From: Moraxellaceae bacterium
GTDB taxonomy: Bacteria; Pseudomonadota; Gammaproteobacteria; Pseudomonadales; Moraxellaceae
Reading direction: 5' to 3'
DNA: 44,072 nt
Assembly: GCA_025363155.1 (NCBI GenBank)
Contig: JANYEL010000180.1
Span: 1-44,072, forward strand
The notes below the pieces were generated by a model. The model saw nothing but the letters and a program-made list of their open reading frames with translations, did not search any database and was not told where the DNA came from. Positions 1 to 10,200 of the stretch are shown piece after piece (within the stretch, counting starts at the first letter, position 1; each line of letters begins with the position of its first letter). The position numbers were made by a program, and so were the translations under genes.

Positions 1-104
1 GGTGCTACCACAACCTGACCCACTGGTTGGCTTGATGCGCACGCGTACAGTGCTACTGACGAGCTGATTACTAAGGCGCTTAATCTCACCAATCGAATCT
101 GCAT
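1..104 (-). CDS. Rz1: Rz1-like o-spanin lipoprotein, nested in Rz (partial)
   Basis: A second frame opens inside Rz at ATG 104, preceded by a good ribosome site (AGGAG, then six A/G bases). The first 34 codons give a positively charged start (MQIRLVRL), a hydrophobic core and a lipobox LYAC with the Cys at residue 22, then SSQPVGQV. A lipoprotein signal nested in an alternative frame of Rz is the hallmark of Rz1, the outer-membrane partner of Rz. The rest of the gene lies beyond base 1. The reading is direct from sequence; the function follows from the spanin family and the position. Confidence 0.85.
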   Translation of the reverse strand, partial: MQIRLVRLSALVISSSVALYACASSQPVGQVVVA

Positions 105-366
105 CTTTTTTCTCCTGATTCTTTGCCTGTTTGTTTAATGCCGCTTGTTTTATATCACGCTCGGTAGTTAACGCCTTTAATTTAAGGAACGCTTCTTTAT
201 CCTGATTAGCGACGCTTTGTTGCAACGTCCGTAGTGTTTCGCTTTTCGACGCGTATGCGCTGTGGTAATGCCACGCAAAACATCCCTGCACCACGAATAA
301 GATTGCAAACACGATCCATAGGATTTGAGTAAGCGTGATTGGTTGTGCATCTAAACTTAGTTTCAT
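1..366 (-). CDS. Rz: Rz-like i-spanin (3' end beyond window)
   Basis: The gene starts at ATG 366 and stays open to base 1, giving 122 codons without a stop, so its C-terminus is missing. The start overlaps the endolysin stop as ATGA. The protein has a short cytoplasmic N-terminus (MKLSLDAQ), a transmembrane segment at about residues 12-32, then a long charged, helix-prone periplasmic stretch at about 38-108. This is the layout of Rz inner-membrane spanins, which bridge to an outer-membrane lipoprotein and disrupt the outer membrane at lysis. Its place directly after holin and endolysin, and the lipoprotein ORF nested in another frame, make the assignment strong although the sequence itself is not conserved enough to recognise a subfamily. 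Confidence 0.85.
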   Translation of the reverse strand, partial: MKLSLDAQPITLTQILWIVFAILFVVQGCFAWHYHSAYASKSETLRTLQQSVANQDKEAFLKLKALTTERDIKQAALNKQAKNQEKKDADSIGEIKRLSNQLVSSTVRVRIKPTSGSGCGST

Positions 367-884
367 GATGCCTCCTGAACTGACATACACTTTTTATGAC
401 GCTCAACTTGACGCGTCCAAACGCCCTTACAACCCTGCGGCCCCCAGTTGGTTGAAACTGAGCAATCGCGGCCAGCTTGCTTTTTCCATTTCAACAAGTC
501 ATCGCACGCAGTAGCGTACTCACCACGATTGATGTGCTTGCGCATTGAAGATGACAGCCAGTTGTTAATGCCGTATTGATAAATGAAATCAATGTAGAGG
601 TCATATTCAACCTGAGTTAATTTGGCATCTGGGATTGAAGCTCTAAATTCAGCCTCATCTTTAGAGATATGAGACTGAGCCAAAATGACGGCTTTCACCG
701 GATCAATCTTGTCACCAGCCTTAACAGGTGTGCCATTTGCATAAACGGTCGAACCAAACCCAACAGTTGGGCGGTCGCCTTTGGTTGGGATGATTGCCGA
801 AGATGTGTAGTTTTCGTTTACGATTAGCCCTACGAGTGCCGTAGCACTCAAAACCATCACTTTTACTAGATTACGACTGCTCAT
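363..884 (-). CDS. GH24 phage lysozyme (endolysin), probable signal-anchor type
   Basis: The protein has 173 residues and hydrolyses the peptidoglycan glycan backbone at lysis. I choose ATG 884, inside the end of the holin gene, because the hydrophobic N-terminus (VKVMVLSATALVGLIV, about residues 6-21) then acts as a signal-anchor; longer starts add an unrelated charged leader. The GH24 active-site region follows at once: Glu23 in VNENY, then IIPTKGD and the PTVGFGST segment, matching the Glu/Asp/Thr arrangement of this family. The C-terminal half has the usual helical fold (YIDFIYQYGINNW, RGEYATACDDLLKW, GVWTRQVERHKKC). A weak Gly/Ala-rich anchor suggests export as a SAR endolysin, which is an inference. 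It sits between holin and Rz in one overlapping cassette. Confidence 0.9.
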   Translation of the reverse strand: MSSRNLVKVMVLSATALVGLIVNENYTSSAIIPTKGDRPTVGFGSTVYANGTPVKAGDKIDPVKAVILAQSHISKDEAEFRASIPDAKLTQVEYDLYIDFIYQYGINNWLSSSMRKHINRGEYATACDDLLKWKKQAGRDCSVSTNWGPQGCKGVWTRQVERHKKCMSVQEAS

Positions 885-1128
885 GATCGATCTCACTTTC
901 AATCTGCTTAATTCGTGCATTGCTTTCGGCTGCTTCACGTCTATCCCGTTTAATTTGGAAGTAGAGATTAATCAATAGACCAAGCACGGCACATATCACG
1001 CCAGCCAAACCAAGTAAATCTATCTGTGCGGCCCAGCCGACTACGCCTGCTCCTGCACCAACTACTGTTGTTTTACTTCCAAATGACGCCCCGATTGCAT
1101 CAACAGCCATGCCTGAACTATCAGCCAT
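871..1128 (-). CDS. Holin, two transmembrane segments
   Basis: The protein has 85 residues. I choose ATG 1128 (MADSSG) because GGTGGAG lies seven bases before it; the longer start at 1146 would bury that ribosome site. It has a polar N-terminus, a Gly/Ala-rich weak membrane segment at about residues 21-34 (VVGAGAGVVGW), a strong one at about 38-57 (LLGLAGVICAVLGLLINLYF), and a basic tail FQIKRDRREA that continues as a charged helix. This resembles the HP1/class II type holins with a YxxKRDRR end. It would form the inner-membrane lesion that triggers lysis. The C-terminus overlaps the endolysin start by 14 bases. The first gene of the lysis unit, it lies 85 bases after a copy of the CCCCTGTAGGG-type element. 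Confidence 0.85.
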   Translation of the reverse strand: MADSSGMAVDAIGASFGSKTTVVGAGAGVVGWAAQIDLLGLAGVICAVLGLLINLYFQIKRDRREAAESNARIKQIESEIDHEQS

Positions 1129-1206
1129 AAAAAAACTCCACCCCAAATGCTTTGGCTTAGTGCCTTTCGCCTATGGGTATGGAGTTTTAGGTCTATGGGC
1201 TAGAAT

Positions 1207-1227
1207 CTCCAGCCCTATAGGGGTCGT
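1207..1227 (-). promoter_or_regulatory. Late-unit element, copy 1 (CCCCTATAGGG)
   Basis: On the minus strand the core reads CCCCTATAGGG (1223-1213), of which CCCTATAGGG is a perfect palindrome. It lies just past the stop of the giant ejection protein and 85 bases ahead of the holin start. The TATAGGG half is the version closest to a T7-type promoter. A short GGGCT...AGCCC hairpin can form immediately downstream. It is one of six copies in this window; the role as promoter or activator site is an inference. Confidence 0.45.
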
Positions 1228-1234
1228 GCCACCA

Positions 1235-4200
1235 TCAGTTCAATGTTTCTGCTTTACGCTGCGCAACGTCTTGACGCATTTGCGTACGCATCGCTTTTGG
1301 CGCAGTGTCAGCGATACGTTGATCTTTGGACTTATTCATCTCCTTGGCTTTTTTCAACACACTAGCCATTGAAATAACCATGCGTTGATCTGGGTTCTTC
1401 TCGTTCCATGATGTGATCGCGTCACGAGCTGCCTGAACTTCATTTGGATCTTTCATAAAGATGCCGTTGGCCCATTGAGCGTTAATCTCTTGCTTTTTAA
1501 GGCTGTAAAATGCTTTAGCACTCTGATTATGCCAATTCGCTTCTTGAATATCAGCGACACTTGATGGTTGAAACCCAATCGCTTTGAGTGCTGCCTCTAG
1601 TCCATTCGTTTCTACGACCTTGTAGCCTTTGGTATCTTTGTACATGCCTGATGTTGCCATGCTTCCGCCCTGTACTGCGTTCTGGACAGCATTAGGTGCC
1701 ATCTGTTTCAGCCCAGCTAACACATCGCCCTTAGCAATATCGTCCAACCCAGAAAACACATTAGTTGCTAATTTTCCTGCTGGGCCTAAGAGTTCCATGA
1801 CATCGTTGGTATGGTTGTTACTTTGTTTAAATATTCCAGTGCCAGGTATTAAATTACCCATACCTAATCGACCTGAGACATCTAGTGGAACACCAGGTAA
1901 GCCAGTAACGCCTTTATCAACGAAGTCCGCCATCGGCTTTCCTAAAGTTTCCTCAAGGAACTCCTGCCGTGCTTTTTTAGTTGAAAAGTTATAACCAGCA
2001 TACCCTGCCAAACCGTCAATAAGATCAATTAAGTCATCTTCAAATGGCAACCCTCCAGCACCACTCAATACCAGCATAGTCGCAATCATCAGCATTGCTG
2101 CTTTACGACCTTGCTTACGCTCGACTGATCCTGCCTCACCTTGATTCCATAAACGGTGCATTAACTCAAGGTATGCAATGGAGTAGGTTTTGAAGGTCAT
2201 CAGCGTGCCGCCAATCGCTCCACGACCCCACTGCATTTTGGACGCCTTGGTATACACAAATTGCGTCTCATTAATTGCTTTGCGTGCAAAACTATCAGGA
2301 TCAGCAATGCCTTGCTCTTTTGCAATTCGATAAGCAGCGATGAATGTCACTTGGCGGTTAATTTGTTCCGCCGCACTAAACAACTTGCCCCACGCCAAAC
2401 TAAAGCGCGTCATCGTGTTTTGAGCTAGAGCTTTCCCATCACCTAAATAAGTACCATCACCCGATGTTAGTGGATTGGCACCGCGCGCTTGTTTCATTAA
2501 CTGATGTACTTCTTGCGGACTGATTGTTCCATCATCTTCTGCACGCTTCATTGCTACTGCTAGATCAGGCTCATAAACGGCACCCTTACCAGCCATTTGT
2601 TTAGCGGCTTTAGCCAACTGTGCTGCGGCATTTTTCGCCCCACCGAACTGACTTAAATATGGAAATGTCACCGTTATTGGCTGCGTCATGTTGACCATTG
2701 CTGAAGCAATCGAACCACCGAGGAATTGAGCAAATAACAAGCCGCGAATCGCCTGCCCTTCTTCCTGTGGATTTTTGATGTAGTCACGCAACTTGACTGC
2801 TACATCAGTCAACTCGCCCTGTGCTTTTGGAATGGCTTGTACAGCTTCGTCCAAGTCTCCCATGTGTAGACCGCCAGCAGTCTGACGAGCGTTTGAATAT
2901 ACAAATGATGCAAGTACACGGCCCACATCTTCGCTATAACCAGCAATACCCTTACGATGAATCAATCGCTTCATTGCACTACGGTTATTTTTAGTCAATC
3001 GAATGTACTCTTGGAATGCCTGGTCGCGTGCCTTATCACCGTCCGACTCTAGACCGAGCATGTTACCGAACAGTTCCAGCGACTCTGGTGTGATCCCAGC
3101 GAACAACTTGTAAGATTCAGCAGACAATGTGCCTTGTGAAACGTTAGTGATACCAAATTCAGAGCGCATCTGTGCGGCCATCGTGTTGGCTTCGTGCATC
3201 GTTTCAAACAGTCCGAAGTATTGACGCTCACCACCTTCAACAACATCGACCGTGTACTTACCAAAGCGAGATAACGGCGCATAGCCAGCAGCTTGAAGGC
3301 CAACTGTAGTTTCAACACGGTTCTTGATGTCTTGAACAGCTTGAAAGAGTGACGTTGCACGATCTGGTTCAGTCATTGCGATGTCGCTTAACCGCTCCAT
3401 AAGCATGTGTGATGCCTCAGTTGCGCTTTGAGCACTCATCACCTGATCTTGCATATCCTTCACATCTTTACCGCCAATACGCAGCATTTCCGCCTTGGTC
3501 ATAGAGTCTAGGCTTTGATTTGCCGAGTCACGGAACTCATGATAAAGCGCAATCTGCTCATCATTCAGGCTAAAAAGTGATTTCAGCTCATCGTCAGTCC
3601 AGACAACACCAGCTTTGAGGAATGTAGTCTCATAACGACTATCGATCATCTTGGCGTATGTTGCCGCTGGTAATGCCTTCCATGCTTTATGTATGCCTGC
3701 AGGTAGGTTTCCAGTGGTCTCTAGTATCTGTGCTTTACGCTCCGTACTGAGTTTACTCGCGGCCTCTGCAAGAGAATCAACCAGAACAGGCGTGCCATCA
3801 CGATCACGTCCCCACAACAGCGTGCCTTCAAAGATAGGCTTTGCGATGGCTTTGTTATCGTCTGCACTGATTGGCTTCTTGGTAATGTCTTTAATCGCAT
3901 CCAGTTTAGGAAGTATTTTAGGTGCAAGTTCAGCGGCTTCACTGGCGTAAAAACTTACGTCATCAATGAAGTTCTGAGCTGCTTCAAATACTGGCTTAAA
4001 TGCTGGTGAACGTTCAGCAAGGTTGTACATCGTGCCAACTGTTTTATGCCATGCGCTTAATTTGCCTGGTGCATTGAATCGGCTATTAAGCTCGGCCGTG
4101 GCTTTGCTTGCAATGTCACGAACACCTGAGCGGCTGAACCGAATGTCAGTTCTATTTGTCGCTTGATAATTGACAAGATCATCATTTGATTTTATATTAG

Positions 4201-7200
4201 CTTTAGAAAGGTCTGCATCTAAACGTGCTTCGAGCGGCAATTGGAGCTGCTCCGCGTTTATGAATTGCAGGCCTTTTTCTTTATTCCAATACAATAAATC
4301 ATTATCTAACGAATGTTGTAGGGCTTGGCGACTCTCTTTGCCGTAAACACTTGCAACATTCATTAGCTCTACGCCATCTCTTGTCTTTCTTAAATGTAGT
4401 GCTGCGATTACAGGATGATCGTTACCTGTAGATACATTTGTTTCTCTTAGCTCAGTAAGAACCACATAACCCTGTTTCACTGCATCCTGACCTGACTGAA
4501 ATATCGCAATCGGGTTATTAAGCTGCTTCGGCAATTGCTTTAATGTTTCGGGTGATAAGTTGTGTAAGTTGCTGTGTTCGCCTTTAGCGATACCTAAATG
4601 TTGACCCATCACTTTTTCAATAGTTTTACCGTGAATGGAAACCTTAGCTTCAGGCAGACCGATCATCTTCAGCACATCGGGGGTTGTACCTAAATTTATA
4701 AAGCGATTAGGCGTTTTCCCTACCACCACATCATCAATGGCTTTTTGGAAAGGAGCATCGGTAGACTCATTTAAAGAGAAGCTCGCTTCTTTCTGCGCAC
4801 CCTTCACCTTGCCTTCCGCCGCACGAATCAAACCAGCCTGCGCATAATTCACCATGTCAGAAACGGAAATGTTGCTAATAGGCATACCGTTGCGAAGCAT
4901 CCACTGGCGAGTCATGCGCAAGAAACTACGAATGAAATCTCCAACACGCTTACCGAGACTTGAATCTACCCAGCTTAAGAAACGGCTATCCGCTTCGCCA
5001 AAACCTTGTTTCTGGCCCTCCATGACCGCTTGTTCAACAATGTATGCTGTTGCCTCCTGCGCATTGGCCGCTTCACCTGCATCAATCATGCGTGCAGCAA
5101 CACGATCTAGGAACTCGCTCAAGTCTTTGTTTTTGACCTGTCCACGGTTCATGAGCATCTCTAACGCTTGCTTATCTAATGACGCACGTTGTTGACCGTG
5201 TACCATTTCATGCAATAGCACCGCTGGGCCAGTCCATGAATCCAGATTCGGCCCAACCAAGAACGTAAGGCCCGACTTAGGATCAAAGAATCCGTTAATA
5301 CTTCCATCTTCCGAGAACATTTGCACCGCTTCACTGAATGGCGTACCTGTTTTCTTTGCAAAAGCGTGCGCAATACGAAGTGGATCTGCGCTATCAAGGA
5401 TCACCACGCCACCACGTTGGCCAGTTTCACCGCGTGCCAGCATCTTTTTCAGTGCAGGCATGAGCTGGGGATATTTAATCTGAAACGCAGAACGAAGGCC
5501 GTCTGATGTCATTGCAGGTCGGAAGGTGTTATTAGGCAAAATAGCAGGCGTAATATCTTTACCATTAAAAGATACCAACACTTTGCTTTCTGGTGTATCG
5601 GCTGTTTCTTCCGGTGCAATTTCACGGCGTAAGCGCGGTGTCATCGTTTTACGCATCTGCGTGTTACGCGCTTCCACTTCACCAGCAAGACGTTTGTATG
5701 TCTGTGCGCCAGTCTTATCATAATCACTGATAAACGTTTTACGTGAGCCTCCCATCGCAAAGCCTTCACGATTTTGAATGGCGTGCTGTAGTTCATGCAA
5801 AATTGCAGACGCAATTTCAGAGCGCGGTAGGTTTCCTGCTAATTGAACCTCTAAACCTGTGGCGAACTGCTGAATGCGTGCTTCCGCTTTTACATCTGCA
5901 GGCATTAACGATACTGGGATGTCTTTCAATGCAGGATATGCCGCAAATAGTTGCGGATGATCGAGTATGTCACCAATATTTTGACGTTTGCGACCATCAG
6001 CAACCGCTTCAACATGCGCTCTGTCGATGACTGCTGCCGCGTTATTACCTGCTGGTTTTAATTCAGCTTGGTCGTCACTGACTTCAAAGCGCCACTTCGC
6101 ATCTGCACCTCGATGCCAGCCAGTCTCTTGACGCACGGCTTCCGCATTATTTCCCTCACCGATCAACTGTTTTGCATTTGCTAATGAATGAAGATCTGCG
6201 CCTTGGGCTTTTTGGCCTGCGAATGAGTAGCTAATATCAGGATTTGATGCGTCAAATGAGCCGCTATTTCCGATAGCAGATTTAATCTGATTTGATTTTA
6301 ATACTGCTACGACAGTTTCATTCCCAGCGTCTTTTCCAAAAACTGAACCGTCTTTAGTAACAGTAGTATCTAAGTCTTTTGCAATAACACCATCAAACCC
6401 ATCTGTCACCGCCTGAGCAACATACCGTCCAGCCGCCACTCCACGAGACTCAATCAAACTAAGAACATCACCTTCAGCATTTTGTATTTCTACTTTTGGG
6501 TTTCTTACATTTAAAAATACTGGAATTATCGATGCAGATCCACCTTTTAGTGCTGCATTTTTAGCGTAGGCCACGGCTGACGTTGAGTCGCCGTACACAT
6601 CGCGCAAACCTGTTGTGCTATTTATCGCTGAACCTGTGTTGTGCATTATGTTGTTAGTGAAAAATATTCCTGCATCATCACCAAAATGCTTACCAACCTG
6701 ACCTTCTTCAAAAACATTAAAATCACCTGATGTACCGTGATACATCACCATCGGCTCACCATTCTCATCGACAACTTTTGACACAGAATCAGGGTTGAGT
6801 GTGAGCATATGGTGGAGTATATTATGTACGTCTGCTGATGTTGTCTTCGGGGAAATCACCTTATTGGTGGACTCCGTATCCGCCACAAAAACCTGTTTTT
6901 CGGCTTGGGGCATCAGCAAACGCTCTTTCATTGTCACGCTATGTAGATACATACGCTGACTATCTAGCGCCCTCTTGATGTGAACCGTCACAATTTCATC
7001 TGTACCATCTATTTTGACTGGTGCAGCAATATAATAATCAGAACGATCCGCTACATCACGAGTCGCATCATTTAAAAGTACACCTTTTTCAATTACATCT
7101 TTCACCGCCTCGAAAGCAGCTCCTTTGTGGCGACTCATACCGTGCGCAATAGAATCACGCACGGACTGTCCACTAAGCGCAACTTCCCCAAGAATAGGAT

Positions 7201-10200
7201 TATCAGCCTTACTACCTTGAGCGTTAAATAGCTTTGCGGCCCACATTCTGACTTGAACCATACCGCCAGTCGGAACATTATCCTTGCTCACCACGGCTAC
7301 TGGCGCACCATTCAATACTGCCTGATGACTCGCTGCCTCCCAATCACCAAACCAATTTTTAAAACTAGGCGTGCGAACCTGAAGCCATTGGCGCTCACTA
7401 AGGTTAGTTGAGCTGCCATTTGGAGCTTTCATCCATGTTGGTGTGCCGAAGTGTTTAGCGCGGACTAATTCTATTTCTTTTTGTTGTGAATTGTCTTTTG
7501 ATGAAATTCCTTTACTGAACTTAATATCGTTATTCTGCTTTTTATCCTGATGACCAGTTAGTGTTAAAGATGGCTTGTTGTCGGCATTTCGAGTTTCATC
7601 CTTTTGGTCGCCCCAATACCGCTCAAGAAAATCACCTAGACTTTCTGGCTTACTACCCGAAAATAACAAGCTACCATCTTTGCCTTTGACCTGCATCCGT
7701 CCTTGCTTTTCAGCGATGCGAGCACCTGTGTCTTTACCAGTGCTACTTAGGATTGCTCCATCCGAATTCACTGAGCGACCATACGCCTTGGCAATCTCGT
7801 CGTATCTCTGGAGCAAGTTTTTAGTTTTTGCGCTTACTTCTGATTCAGTTGTTTGCTCGGATTGTTGACCTTCCAAGCTGTCGCTTCGAGTGGTATCAAG
7901 TCCCGAAGTTTCGTTACTTCGTTGATCTGCCGTGGTAGGTCGTGTAGTCGTTTCTGATCGTCTGGAGGCATCATGCTGAACTCCGCTAACGCTCTTTTCT
8001 TGAGTGACTGTAGAACTTCCGCGTTGCTTCTCATTTGCGCTTCCTTTAATTGGATTTTTCGACACTTGCTCAAAACTAGAGTTTAACTTATCAAAATCAT
8101 CTTTGCTAAGTATGCCTTTGATTGCACTGTTTACATCATGCTCACCAATACCGACAGACAAAAGCTCATCGTTATTTTCAGTTGCACGCATTAGTCGATC
8201 TTGAACATGATCTGACAACCCTTCATGATTATCAAATAAATGCTGTTTTATGGTATCTCGAATACCATCCAAACTATCCAGCGTTTCTTTCGGCACTTTG
8301 CCTTCACGTAATGCATGAGCAGTCACAGCGTGAACCAGCTCATGATTCATCAAATTAGACGCACTACCTTCCCAATGCTTAGTTTGTAGGTGAATGTATG
8401 CAGTATTGGTGTCTGGGTCATAATGCCCACCTGATGCTTTCAATCCTGATCTAATGGCTGGATCATCAACTTGATTCAAGTCATGGACAACACGAACCTG
8501 CACATCTGGATTTTTAGCGATAATATCATTAACGAGCTTTTGGGTATGCTCTTGCTGGCCTTCGCTATCATTGCTTGAACGAACAGAAGAAAAATCGCCA
8601 ACAACATCAGCAAGTTTATGGGTTCGATCAATCAGATTGATCGGGATTGTGTGAGCGGCCCCTAACTCTGAATCTGACTTAATTTCGGTTGGAGTGTTTA
8701 CAACTCCTTGCTTTTGTACTACTTCGCCGCCAGATTCAGAACTTACGTCATTAGATTGCGCACCAACTGGTACGTTTTCATTGACGCGCGGTTCGCTAAC
8801 CATTGGCGCAACTGTTAAGGAATTTTTAATAGTTGGATTTGATTTATCTGGTGAATGATCAACCACACCTGCCTTCATCTCTCGCACATCTGGCTCTGTC
8901 TGATGAGTACGCACATCACCATTAGCGACCCATTCATTACCCTGCTTATCAACTGATTGAACATTGACACTCCAATCGCCATTTTCATCAGGAGTATTGT
9001 ATGAAATCACGCGGTCGTGCTTGCCGCCATAGCTTTTAACGATATTGCCAGCTTTGAAATAATCAGAACGTGCCTTTTCCTTAACCTTAACAACAACACT
9101 TTTGCTTTGATTTTTCGGTGCTGCTTTGGCTTTTGGTTGGGTATTTACTGCTGCTTTAGGTTCGACATCTGGCTGTACTTCATTTTTAGCGACAGGGCTT
9201 TTCGTATCACCATCTTTAAGCCAAGTTTTAAAATCATCTGTAGTCATGGCTGTTACTGGGCCGACATTCCAACCTTTATCAAAATTAGACTTATAGGCTT
9301 GAACAGCACTATCTTGATCTGCAAAGCCAAGCATTATCTTGTGCTCATCAAATCCACCTGTCTTTTGATCGAGTTGATCAACAACATACGCATGAGTTGA
9401 ATCTGGTTTATTTCCTACATAAACATCCACATGGTCACCATCTGCACCCTCAGTTCGCTTGATATAACCGTAATGATTACTCATTTTGTGTGACCATGTG
9501 GAACCATCTTCGCGCTTACCTGTGCGCTCTGATCCTTGTGGATTCTCAATTGATATATCTAAACCACTGACACGCACATGCCCTTTTGCGTAATTACCTG
9601 CCTCTTTCTGAGCGTCAGTAGGTACAGGCTTATCATTTTGTGGGCTTGTTGCTGCTTCATGTGCCGCAGTATCAAGTGATGCTGGAGTTGGTGTGGTCTT
9701 AGCATTCTTTGCCATCGCGTCATTAACAGCGTTCATAGACGCTTGTTGACCGAACAACGAATCACCATGACTAATTAACTGCTGTTTGCGTACTTTGTCG
9801 CCTGCGTTGTGGGCATCAACATACTCACGTTTCAATCCGTCAAGTGTTGCAGGCATATCACGAGGTTTAGCGCTCACATCTTGCGACTGCATACTTGCTG
9901 ATAGCTTTTGCTGTACTTCTGGATTGAGTGTTTCCCAATTAACCTTTGACAGATTATTCGCAATAACAGGCTTGAGATCAGTATTAGCGGTCACAACCTT
10001 GCGTTCAGCAGGTGTCATGCTCGACCAGCGAGTTGCTGGGTCAGCTTGTGGCGTAGTTAGTTCATGAGTATTATTTTGTGCCGTAGAATTATCTTGTGCC
10101 AAACCGCGACTTTGAACAGCTTGATCTAAACTGACCGCACGCTTACTTGTTGGAGCAACTTCATTGTAATGTGACGACAGTTTTTGCAACTGCTCATCGT

